A stretch of 8,522 bases of DNA from CAJWKT01 sp964465375 (GTDB lineage Bacteria; Pseudomonadota; Gammaproteobacteria; Steroidobacterales; Rariloculaceae), in assembly GCA_964465375.1 (NCBI GenBank), contig CAYXIJ010000045.1:1-8522 (forward strand). Reading direction: 5' to 3'. The notes beneath the pieces were generated by a model. That model saw only the letters and a program-made list of their open reading frames with translations, was not told the origin of the DNA and ran no database searches. Positions 1 through 6,008 of the stretch are shown piece after piece. Within the stretch, counting starts at the first letter, position 1; each line of letters starts with the position of its first letter. A program made the translations under genes and the position numbers.

Positions 1-1
1 A

Positions 2-187
2 CATCCTCTCGCAGGCGGAGAGGAGACTCATGTTACCGAACGATATCGGCGTGTCGGTGAGCAACTCGAGTTGGAGTTGACGGTTAATGATACAGTCTAC
101 TGGAGTAAACCTTTAACGCGTACCGTACACTACAATCCAGCACCAAATCTGGAGATTCTCGACTACGGTTGCGATCCAACTGTGTGA
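2..187 (+). CDS. C-terminal fragment of an uncharacterised protein
   Basis: An open frame enters from the left edge and runs 61 codons to a TGA at 185-187. The visible peptide contains VTERYRRVGEQLELELTVND, then YWSKPLTRTV and LEILDYGC near its end. From memory, this ER(Y/F)xRV...LE...TV.D....(T/S)KP pattern resembles the C-terminal end of secreted hypothetical proteins common in Acidobacteria and marine Proteobacteria. The function of that family is unknown to me. The start, signal peptide and most of the protein lie outside the window. The reading frame is well supported by its charge pattern and uninterrupted length, but no function is claimed. Confidence 0.7.
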   Translation, partial: HPLAGGEETHVTERYRRVGEQLELELTVNDTVYWSKPLTRTVHYNPAPNLEILDYGCDPTV

Positions 188-262
188 AAAAATTGGCGTG
201 CGCCGGAATAACTGCTCTTAGTCGAGCAATAGCAAGAACGCTATCTTCGCTATATTCTCTGG

Positions 263-291
263 TTGCAATCTTTTTTTCTTCCAGGTATCTA
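263..291 (+). promoter_or_regulatory. weak candidate promoter for the MORN-repeat gene
   Basis: TTGCAA at 263-268 is followed by a 17-nt spacer and TATCTA at 286-291. The -35 is fair and the -10 is poor. It lies 43 nt ahead of the ATG at 335, in a gap with no other gene. The gap also contains TGCTC...GAGCA, a 5-bp hairpin without a U-tract, so I do not call a terminator for the upstream gene. Confidence 0.22.
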
Positions 292-334
292 GTAGGTATG
301 AATAACTCTAATCTCTGGGAGTAGATTCGACCCC

Positions 335-919
335 ATGAAAAGACTTCTCACTATCCTCTGCCTAGCTCTTCTGAGTGTCCACTCTTATTCTCAGGAGGTT
401 TTAATAGATGAAGGGTTCTCAAGAAAATCTGGATTACCACTCAACCAACTTGTTGAGAGACAGGGTATTAAATATGAGGTCAACTCAACCACACCGTTTA
501 CTGGTAGCTCTGTCGTTTATCACAACAACGGTCAATTATGGTACAGAGAAAATTACAAAAACGGGAAACAAGACGGCCTCCAAGAGGGATTCTTGAGTAA
601 CGGTCAATTATGGATTAGAACAAACTACAAAGACGGAAAAGAAAACGGTCTCCATGAGAGGTTCTACAACAACCCAGTTTCCCGTCTACATAGCTTTTTG
701 ATTCCCGCAACTGACCGTGGTCAATTAAAGGTGAGAGGAAACTACAAAAACAGGAAAGAAGATGGTCTCTGGGAGACGTTCCACGAAAACGGTCAATTAT
801 TGAGTAGAGGAAACTTCATAGACGGGAAACTAAACGGTCTTGGTGAGATCTTCGACGAAAACGGAAACTTGACCAAGACAGAGACGTACAGGGACGGAAA
901 ACTAGTCGAGGTAAAATGA
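335..919 (+). CDS. secreted YwqK-family MORN-repeat protein
   Basis: A 194-residue protein with a Sec signal peptide (positive start MKRLL, hydrophobic core, probable cleavage after Ser-Tyr-Ser at about residue 19-20), so it is exported. After a linker of about 40 residues come MORN-variant repeats of the pattern xNGQLxxRxNYKDGKxNGLxExF, starting at about residues 66, 90, 129, 153 and 177. Databases often label such proteins 'YwqK family antitoxin', but an antitoxin role is not shown here: no toxin gene is adjacent and the protein carries an export signal. MORN-variant repeats form beta-hairpin stacks; their ligand is unknown. Between the second and third units lie 15 residues (about 114-128, PVSRLHSFLIPATDR) that do not fit the pattern; their DNA reads as a MORN unit on the other strand. 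The start is the only Met ahead of the signal peptide. The best SD-like motif, GGGAG at 317-321, is rather far away. Confidence 0.85.
   Translation: MKRLLTILCLALLSVHSYSQEVLIDEGFSRKSGLPLNQLVERQGIKYEVNSTTPFTGSSVVYHNNGQLWYRENYKNGKQDGLQEGFLSNGQLWIRTNYKDGKENGLHERFYNNPVSRLHSFLIPATDRGQLKVRGNYKNRKEDGLWETFHENGQLLSRGNFIDGKLNGLGEIFDENGNLTKTETYRDGKLVEVK
530..901 (+). repeat. 72-bp tandem repeats encoding MORN units
   Basis: The units begin with GGTCAATTA or a close variant at 530, 602, 719 and 791, and a diverged unit begins at 863. The intervals are 72, 117, 72 and 72 bp, so the array is a 24-codon repeat with one interval lengthened by exactly 45 bp. Similarity at DNA level (shared GGTCAATTA and AACTACAAA segments) suggests fairly recent duplication or homogenisation. 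Confidence 0.85.
674..718 (-). repeat. 45-bp inverted copy of a MORN repeat segment
   Basis: This in-frame 45-bp block accounts for the long interval in the repeat array. Its reverse complement reads GQLRESKSYVDGKLG, which matches the MORN pattern GQLxxxxx(Y/F)xDGKLxG. Aligned with 789-833 on the + strand, the reverse complement matches at 28 of 45 positions by hand count. The matches include ACGGTCA at one end and the 13-nt TAGACGGGAAACT at the other. The + strand reading gives a peptide unlike the repeats. Confidence 0.75.
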
Positions 920-948
920 AACTATCGACAGACTTGTGGAGGTTTGCG

Positions 949-1008
949 ATGAGAGCAACACGATCACTAATTTCTAAGTTTCGCCTGTTTAGGCAATACC
1001 CCCTATAA
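949..1008 (+). CDS. possible 19-residue small ORF
   Basis: GGAGG at 938-942 lies 6 nt ahead of ATG at 949, the strongest SD-to-start arrangement in the left half of the window. The frame codes for a basic peptide beginning MRATRSLISKFRL and stops with TAA at 1006-1008. It could be a leader peptide, a small basic protein, or the start of a decayed gene. There is no homology argument, so the call rests only on the ribosome binding site. Confidence 0.25.
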   Translation: MRATRSLISKFRLFRQYPL

Positions 1009-1081
1009 GGTGCGCCGGGCAAGCAATTTGTTACCGTTGTGTTCTACAATGGATCCGACAGCTCTAAAACCAAGGATAAGA

Positions 1082-1783
1082 ATGCATCCGTTACAGTTAA
1101 CCCTTGTCGCGTTCTTTTTATGCTCTAGCGGCAACGTGCTTGGTCAAGTGACACTAGAAACGCCCAACGAAACAGTTACCGGAGAGGAGCTGTTTGTCAC
1201 GTGCACTTTTTGTCATGGTAATGCCGGACAGGGGAATGACAGACGAGATGGCCCGGCAATAGCAGGGCTGCCTGCCTGGTACCTTGAATTGCAACTGCAT
1301 AACTTTAAGGATGGCGTCCGTGGCTATCTAGCAGAAGACGTTCCGGGCCAGGTGATGCATTTTACTAAGGGTATGCTGAGGAACGACTTCACCATATCAA
1401 GTCTTGCTGAATATATTTCAGGGTTAGAGCCCGGCAAGCCAATGACCGATAATGCTATAGGCGCCAGACCTTACCTCTGGGATTCGCCCTTTGCAGGGCT
1501 TGATCCATCGATCTCGGGCAATGCTGAGGCGGGTAGAGTAACCTACTCAACAACCTGTGTAGTTTGTCATGGTGCAGACGGAATCGGGATTGAAGCATTA
1601 GGTTCGGCTCCGCTTACATATTTTTCTGAGGTCTATTTGGCTAGGCAATTGATGTATTTCAGAGATGGTATACGTGGCACGCACCCTGATGATACTCGAG
1701 GGCAACAGATGGCGCTCGTGGGAAGATTATTGACTACCGATCAAGCTATTGCTGACATGGTCGCCTATATCTCCGGGCTTTAG
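1082..1783 (+). CDS. periplasmic diheme class I cytochrome c (c4-like)
   Basis: A 233-residue protein with a signal peptide (hydrophobic stretch about 4-20, cleavage likely after LG at about 21) and two homologous cytochrome c halves. Heme motifs are CTFCH at 41-45 and CVVCH at 159-163. Each half then has a (Y/V)YLxxQLxxFxDGxRG-like segment (about 67-81 and 185-199) and a likely axial Met in GQVM (M92) or GQQM (M210), closing with an (E/A)YISGL helix. This two-domain layout is that of cytochrome c4/c553-type electron carriers, which pass electrons between membrane quinol-oxidising complexes or periplasmic dehydrogenases and terminal oxidases. The start at 1082 is preferred because AAGGA (1072-1076) lies 5 nt upstream and the signal peptide follows at once; an in-frame GTG at 1010 and ATG at 1049 would add a polar stretch before it. 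The next gene follows after 42 nt, suggesting co-transcription. Its redox partner is not visible here. Confidence 0.9.
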   Translation: MHPLQLTLVAFFLCSSGNVLGQVTLETPNETVTGEELFVTCTFCHGNAGQGNDRRDGPAIAGLPAWYLELQLHNFKDGVRGYLAEDVPGQVMHFTKGMLRNDFTISSLAEYISGLEPGKPMTDNAIGARPYLWDSPFAGLDPSISGNAEAGRVTYSTTCVVCHGADGIGIEALGSAPLTYFSEVYLARQLMYFRDGIRGTHPDDTRGQQMALVGRLLTTDQAIADMVAYISGL

Positions 1784-1825
1784 AAAGGTGTTTGGATACG
1801 AAATTCACGCGGGGCATTACCACTT

Positions 1826-2461
1826 ATGAAGAGCCTAAAAACAATATATGGCAGTCTATGTCTGTTGTTTGTTTTCAATATCAACGCGCAAACTCGTGTA
1901 GAGGTAAAGCTGATAGCACCTATTGAGGAAGACAGAGGCTGGTGCCTTGATTTACGAGGTGGGCAAAATAATGGCGCTCCCATTGGGGGACTACACGGAC
2001 ATACCTGTTATACCTATAACGGTAATGGTGTAACTTCCGATCAAGCCTTCGTCATGGAAAACATCTATGAACAAAATGAATTTAGGATGGTCGATTTCAA
2101 TGACAAATGCATGACGCTGTATGAACCGAAAGATGGCTCTTTCATCTCAATGGAAACTTGTGATGACCGTGAAGCCCAAGATTTCATGCTCAACGAGGCA
2201 GGGCAAATTATTCCGGAAATGATGCCTGATCTCTGTTTGACTATTCATTCCGTTGCTTTGCCTGGCGGTGGAGGTAATCCAGTACACCTCCTGCGAGATT
2301 TATCATTCGATACTTGCGATAACAATATTAACGAACGTCAACTTTGGGAATTACGGACAGAATGGGCCGGCCCTGAAAAAGCAACTGCTGAGAGGACTTA
2401 TGCTGTAAATCCTGCTAGTGCTTTTGGCATGGGCATGGGCATGGGAAGACTTAGGCCATAA
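1826..2461 (+). CDS. secreted ricin-type beta-trefoil (R-type lectin-like) protein
   Basis: A 211-residue protein with a signal peptide (KSLKTIYGS then a hydrophobic core, cleavage probably after INA at about 21). The body shows three ricin B-like subdomains, each with a Cys pair and a degenerate QxW motif: C40-C61 with DQAF at 72-75; C95-C112 with AQDF at 117-120; C137-C164 with RQLW at 171-174. WCLDLRG and HTCY are typical of the first subdomain. The fold usually binds sugars or mediates protein contacts; with no catalytic domain attached, binding is the likely role. The tail after about residue 180 is low in complexity and ends in GMGMGMGRLRP. It lies 42 nt behind the cytochrome gene on the same strand, probably in one operon. 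The ligand is unknown. Confidence 0.8.
   Translation: MKSLKTIYGSLCLLFVFNINAQTRVEVKLIAPIEEDRGWCLDLRGGQNNGAPIGGLHGHTCYTYNGNGVTSDQAFVMENIYEQNEFRMVDFNDKCMTLYEPKDGSFISMETCDDREAQDFMLNEAGQIIPEMMPDLCLTIHSVALPGGGGNPVHLLRDLSFDTCDNNINERQLWELRTEWAGPEKATAERTYAVNPASAFGMGMGMGRLRP
2426..2443 (+). repeat. hexanucleotide repeat (GGCATG)x3 near the 3' end of the lectin gene
   Basis: Three perfect tandem GGCATG units encode Gly-Met-Gly-Met-Gly-Met just ahead of the stop codon. Slippage here would add or remove Gly-Met pairs without shifting the frame. Confidence 0.8.
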
Positions 2462-2464
2462 AAT

Positions 2465-2542
2465 ATAGCCTTTTTCCCCGGTGACTCCTGCTGAATGTAT
2501 ATATTTTACTAGAATAAAAATGATTAAATATTTGATATTTTA
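2465..2542 (-). repeat. copy 1 of the dispersed non-coding repeat (modules A and C)
   Basis: This lies between the convergent lectin and arylsulfotransferase genes. Positions 2465-2495 (module A: ATAGCCTTTTTCCCCG...CTCCTGCTGAA) match 4358-4387 with one substitution and one indel by eye. Positions 2505-2542 (module C) share TTTACTAGAATAAAAAT exactly with 4234-4250 and then ATTTGATATTT. Module B is missing, and the + strand order is A then C, whereas copy 2 reads C-B-A. The promoter-like positions are kept but weak (TAAAAT, 17 nt, TTTTAT on the minus strand), and no minus-strand gene lies downstream, so this copy is an orphan or remnant. Confidence 0.75.
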
Positions 2543-2572
2543 GGAATTTATCAGTTCTTCAATAGGCTGCGA

Positions 2573-4206
2573 TTAGGGTCCTACGTGATCAATCCTCTCC
2601 GCACCAAACAGCGTCCACCCAATGTCATCTCGTCCACCGTCGAGAACCACCTCATACACAATCTCCGGCGGGCTGCTGCGAACGTATTCACGCAAGCGCG
2701 TCCACTGGTTAAATTCTACGCGTGACTCTGGTCTCCATTGATCGAGAGTCCTTCCGTCAAGAATGGCTCCGTAGGCGACGAGGATGTTATGTGTCTCTGG
2801 CAGCCAGTCGACATCGCCCATCGCAAAACTAACAACACTGTTCGGTCCCTGTTGTTCGGACTGCCAAAGTTGGCGGACCACCATGCTTTCCTCGTCAATT
2901 TCATACTCTACCGTGCGTGTATAGGTTTCCTGAATAGGGGTTGGTTCTTGAAAGGGACGAGCCTGATAGATTCCATTATCGAAGACTAATAAGGTCCCAT
3001 TCGGTGTGGGGCTTGGAGAATGCTGATGATACGGCCAATCTAATTCACCTTCTGCACGTAGCAGCTTGTCAGAAAGTTCACCCCAACCACTTGGTTCCCC
3101 GAAAATCCATTTGATTTCTTTCGTCGCTCTGTCAATTTTCATTGCCGCTGCCTGATAGCGGAAGTTGATCAGGATCGAATCGTCACGTTCGTCGTAGAGT
3201 ANNNNNNNNNNGGTTCCGGGAAGCCACGACGAACCCAATAATTGGATAGGAACGTATCGTATCCGATCCGGAACGGGTCCATGTGGTCAAAGGCCCGCCA
3301 TTCCCAAACGATTTCTCCCGTTGCTCGCTCGAATTCTACGATAACGTCTCCCATAACCATCTGATCGCGACGGGGGGCATTCTCATCGTATTCATCAGTA
3401 TAGTAATCGTTTATTACCTTCGATTCGCTCCCCAAGACGATGATGTTGCCATTCGGTAGTTCGTCAATTTCGTGGTGGAAAGTCAAGGTATCGACACCAA
3501 TGCCTTCGGTATCTCCCTGTGGTCGGCCTTCTGCATACCATTGATTGACTGTATTTCCTAGCCAATCTATTTCTAACAATCGAAAATCTGCGGTTACGAA
3601 GATTAAGTTACCATTTTGAAGCTTCCCAAAATCACTAATACGAGAGTCTACGCGGTAGTACCAAAGCACCTCACCGGCATCGTCAAGCACAACCAACATA
3701 CCAAACCCAGCGTTAAAATTAGCAACCTCCTGGCCTCTCCCGATTTGTCGGCGTCGCGGGTTGAACAGGGTAACACCTGGTTCCATCGCCTCCGGCTTGC
3801 TCTCTCTCACATCGATCGGTGGGAATTCTACGCCCGTATCCGGCAAAGTCGGGGTGGTGAAGCTAAAGATCTCGTTCGCTATTGTTTCGGCGCCATTGGT
3901 GTTGCGAATTGTGACACGAACGCTATGTTCTCTCCCGGGCCGCATTCCAACAACACCGAGACCGATAGATGGATCATACGAGTCATCATAGGTTAACCGC
4001 CAATCGTTAGTTCCATCGCTGACGTCAATGAATGTAGTGACAGCTTCGCTTGCATTGAACATGACGATAGCAGCTTGCGGTACACTTGGATTTGGGTTCC
4101 CCATCAACGTTGGGTTGTCCGTAAAGGTCGGTTTATTTGAGCAGGCGGCTAAAACGCTCGTAAACACAAATAGTGAAACTTTCGCGCAATCTCTAAAATT
4201 TTTCAT
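2573..4206 (-). CDS. arylsulfotransferase (ASST)-like lipoprotein, split by an assembly gap
   Basis: The two minus-strand frames on either side of the N run are one gene. The N-terminus is a lipoprotein signal, MKNFRDCAKV then a hydrophobic core and lipobox LAAC with Cys22; Ser at +2 favours the outer membrane. Residues about 40-120 look like the Ig-like N-terminal domain, followed by a beta-propeller with LPNGN-type repeats. ASST enzymes move sulfate between phenolic compounds. Residues comparable to those of E. coli ASST can be seen: His in FHHEIDELPNG (about 244-245), Arg in DDSILINFR after the gap, and the probable catalytic His in YHQHSPSP before NGTLLVFDNG. The conserved His usually found 18 residues ahead of that Arg falls in the gap. 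AGGTG at 4214-4218 sits 7 nt from the ATG. The 1634-bp span is not divisible by 3, so the apparent frameshift probably reflects wrong gap length. Substrate is unknown; related lipoproteins may not be sulfotransferases. Confidence 0.8.
3202..3211. other. scaffold gap (10 Ns) inside the arylsulfotransferase-like gene
   Basis: Ten undetermined bases separate ...RRGFPEP from (V/I/L)LYDERDD on the minus strand. Family members usually have roughly ten residues here, including a D-W-x-H-x-N motif, so the real gap is likely around 30 nt and must differ from 10 by 1 modulo 3 to keep the frame open. Confidence 0.95.
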
Positions 4207-4242
4207 TTCATAGCACCTACTAAATGTGTACACTTTACTAGA

Positions 4243-4271
4243 ATAAAAATTCTTAACTATTTGATATTTAA
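4243..4271 (-). promoter_or_regulatory. candidate promoter of the arylsulfotransferase-like gene, inside repeat copy 2
   Basis: On the minus strand TTAAAT (4266-4271) and TTTTAT (4243-4248) are separated by 17 nt. They occupy exactly the positions of the better hexamers in copy 3. The expected transcription start is near 4236, giving a 5' UTR of about 30 nt with the SD at 4214-4218. The hexamers are weak; confidence comes mainly from the equal layout in copy 3. Confidence 0.5.
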
Positions 4272-4293
4272 AGTAATACAAATTCTTGATGTA

Positions 4294-4356
4294 CCCCGAA
4301 GAGGCACTCAACCAGGGCCGCATTAACCTTGCTTCGTACACCCTAACCCTTCGGGG
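4294..4356. repeat. inverted repeat bounding module B
   Basis: CCCCGAAG (4294-4301) and CTTCGGGG (4349-4356) are perfect 8-bp inverted repeats 47 nt apart. Copy 3 carries the identical left arm at 8505-8512; its right arm would lie beyond the window. The interior also contains ACGAAG and GGCCCTGG segments, but I do not see one clean hairpin in it. It could be a recombination or protein-binding site, or a structured RNA of about 65 nt. Confidence 0.6.
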
Positions 4357-4387
4357 CATAGCCTTTTTCCCCGATGCTCCTGCTGAA

Positions 4388-4651
4388 GGGCTTGATTCCG
4401 CATGGATACGGCCTGGCATGCGGTCGGGAGGCCCTGGCAGATGCCCTCCCCCCTCTTATTCTTAACAAAATACCACATATAATAGTGATAAACATTTCTA
4501 GTCATTTTTGAATGTGAGCTAACTAAGGTTTAGTTTTGGGTAGGCCCAAGAAAAGACCCTGGGTCAGGACTGGATGTCTTAACTGTTGGGAATCATCTGC
4601 CCGTTAAAATAGAGCGAGACGAAGCTCTAAAAGAGAGTTATGAGGAACGTT
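4388..4651. other. non-coding region between the repeat and the SGNH gene
   Basis: I see no convincing gene. The first 65 nt are GC-rich with short inverted repeats: CCGCAT (4398-4403) with ATGCGG (4418-4423), and GGGAGG (4426-4431) with CCTCCC (4445-4450). The composition then becomes AT-rich. TATAAT at 4478-4483 is a perfect -10 hexamer on + but lacks a good -35, and it lies about 170 nt from the SGNH start. The leader for that gene is therefore either long or driven from a nearer promoter that I cannot pick out. The GC-rich palindromic part may be a further piece of the repeat element. Confidence 0.5.
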
Positions 4652-5824
4652 ATGAATTGGACTAAGCAGGAGTGGATGCTAGTAGGTATCGTTACTTTAT
4701 TTTTGACTGGCATTATTAATCTTTTTTCTCACTACGTGATTATTAACTATCTCGAAATTTCAATCTATGACACATCATATGAAATGAAGCGTCAACAATA
4801 TGTTGGAACAAAGGACCGTGCGAAAGCACACCCATTCTATGGACTTAATAGTGCAGTTGAAAGAGGTTTTGATAGCCCCGTTTCTGTTGAAGATAACTTT
4901 TTGCGAGTTTCACCCAAGCCGCATAATAATGAAATCAAGGTGTTGATTCTTGGTGGCAGCGTGGCTGCTCACCTATCAATGAAGAGGGCGGATATTCCAG
5001 AGGATTATCTTTTATCAAAGGCACTAAATAAGAAATTCAATACGGATCGTTTTGTAGTCTATAACGCAGCCTTTTTAGGCGGCAAGCAACCGCAGCAATA
5101 CTTCAAGCTTTTGTATCTAGAGTTACTTGGTTTTGTTCCTGATGTTATCGTAAACTACGATGGGTTTAATGAAATTGCCCTACCTTTTGGTGAGAACTAT
5201 GATCGTGGTTTGAACGCTATTTACCCTGTAAATTTTAATCAAACTATACTTTCAACAGCATCGAAAGGCAGGTGTATTCCTTTAAATAATTGGCTTTTGT
5301 CGGGCAATTCTTATGTTCCAGTTATCGAACTAGTAAAATGGATCTACGTACGACATTGTCATAACGAAGTTGCTGGCTCTAAAAGGAATATTAATTTCGT
5401 CCGAAATGAGCTTTTTGAAATCGAAAAGAATAATTACTCTCAAAAAGTGCAAAATATTTGGATGGATTCATCAAATAAGATCACTCAATTCTCTGAAACT
5501 AGAAAAATACCTTACATACATATACTTCAACCAAATCAATATGTGGTTGGAAGTAAGCCTCTATCAAATCTTGAAACCGAGAAGTTTTATGGATACGAGC
5601 GCTACAAAAAGCCGATTGCAGAGCATTACCATAAACTATCCATTAGTAACCTCACCACTCCATATAAATTAGATCAAAGACAGCTTTTTAAATCGGAAAA
5701 ACGTACGGTTTATTCTGATGAATGTTGTCACCTTAATCGTCTTGGAATGGAAACGATCGTAGACGATTTAATTTCTAGCTTCACCCCCTTGTTTTTCAGA
5801 TTAAAAGATGGGACGGAATTTTGA
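4652..5824 (+). CDS. membrane-anchored SGNH/GDSL hydrolase-like protein
   Basis: About 390 residues with one N-terminal membrane segment (about residues 9-30), putting the rest outside the inner membrane. SGNH blocks are recognisable: VLILGGSVAAH with the nucleophile Ser at about 103 (block I), NAAFLGGKQ at about 138 (block II), VNYDGFNEIALP with Asn at about 173 (block III), and CHLNRLG with His at about 360 (block V). Such proteins are esterases or O-acetyl-group handling enzymes, related in layout to AlgX/AlgJ of exopolysaccharide acetylation. The usual block V Asp-x-x-His is replaced by Ser-Asp-Glu-Cys-Cys-His. ATG 4652 is chosen because AGGAA at 4643-4647 lies 4 nt ahead; the in-frame ATG at 4640 has only GAGAG two bases away. 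It converges with the carbamoyltransferase operon, suggesting a shared substrate, probably a glycan. The exact reaction is unknown. Confidence 0.75.
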   Translation: MNWTKQEWMLVGIVTLFLTGIINLFSHYVIINYLEISIYDTSYEMKRQQYVGTKDRAKAHPFYGLNSAVERGFDSPVSVEDNFLRVSPKPHNNEIKVLILGGSVAAHLSMKRADIPEDYLLSKALNKKFNTDRFVVYNAAFLGGKQPQQYFKLLYLELLGFVPDVIVNYDGFNEIALPFGENYDRGLNAIYPVNFNQTILSTASKGRCIPLNNWLLSGNSYVPVIELVKWIYVRHCHNEVAGSKRNINFVRNELFEIEKNNYSQKVQNIWMDSSNKITQFSETRKIPYIHILQPNQYVVGSKPLSNLETEKFYGYERYKKPIAEHYHKLSISNLTTPYKLDQRQLFKSEKRTVYSDECCHLNRLGMETIVDDLISSFTPLFFRLKDGTEF

Positions 5825-5922
5825 AGTTGTTATGCATACCGCCAGAGAAAACAATGATTGCATTTGTCTTTGTCACGGTGAAGCAGTGCCAAGAATCCTA
5901 GCAAAACAACCAAACCAAAGCT

Positions 5923-5954
5923 TTAGAAAAGGGAAAATATCTATCTTTTTCTAA
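5923..5954. terminator. possible hairpin between convergent genes
   Basis: TTAGAAAA (5923-5930) pairs with TTTTCTAA (5947-5954), extended inward by one G-C and two G-U pairs, with a loop of about 10 nt. It sits in the 184-nt gap where the SGNH gene and the carbamoyltransferase operon converge, as a bidirectional terminator would. The stem is AT-rich and no long U-tract follows it directly, so it is a weak candidate. Confidence 0.3.
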
Positions 5955-6008
5955 TTGTTTCTGGCCATCTTTAAGTTTACTTGTATTTTTTTTCACCATG
6001 CATTGCTT

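Larger units (their letters stand above)
4234..4387 (-). repeat. copy 2 of the dispersed non-coding repeat (modules C, B, A)
   Basis: Positions 4234-4311 align without gaps to 8445-8522 with 68 of 78 identities by hand count. Module C is about 4234-4290. Module B is about 4291-4357 and is bounded by an inverted repeat. Module A at 4358-4387 matches 2465-2495. The element ends about 28 nt ahead of the arylsulfotransferase start and supplies that gene's likely promoter region. It does not look coding: I see no conserved frame, and its two upstream placements are ahead of unrelated genes. Confidence 0.85.

Noticed and set aside
335..919. Antitoxin function for the YwqK-like protein
   Set aside because: The family label is often assigned automatically; here the protein is exported and no toxin gene neighbours it.
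816..1022. 68-codon minus-strand frame over the end of the MORN gene
   Set aside because: It overlaps a well-supported repeat gene in antisense, has no signal or domain, and no good ribosome binding site was seen.
1010..1081. Upstream GTG (1010) and ATG (1049) starts for the cytochrome gene
   Set aside because: They would put a polar stretch ahead of the signal peptide; the ATG at 1082 has AAGGA at the right distance.
1009..1128. Open frame in the third phase reading GAPGKQFVTVVFYNGSDSS, as if part of a beta-rich protein
   Set aside because: It lacks a start, continues from the stop of the small ORF and runs into the cytochrome gene. It may be a decayed gene, but composition alone does not support that.
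2738..3996. Several + strand frames opposite the arylsulfotransferase-like gene
   Set aside because: They are shadows of the minus-strand gene, without domains or start signals.
4294..4387. An integron attC site in the repeat
   Set aside because: Imperfect palindromy and a GTTAGGG sequence suggested it, but no proper pair of GTTRRRY/RYYYAAC core sites is present and no integrase is visible.
4207..4419. 71-codon N-terminal extension of the arylsulfotransferase-like frame
   Set aside because: The extension is a translation of the non-coding repeat; the true start at 4206 has an SD and begins a lipoprotein signal.
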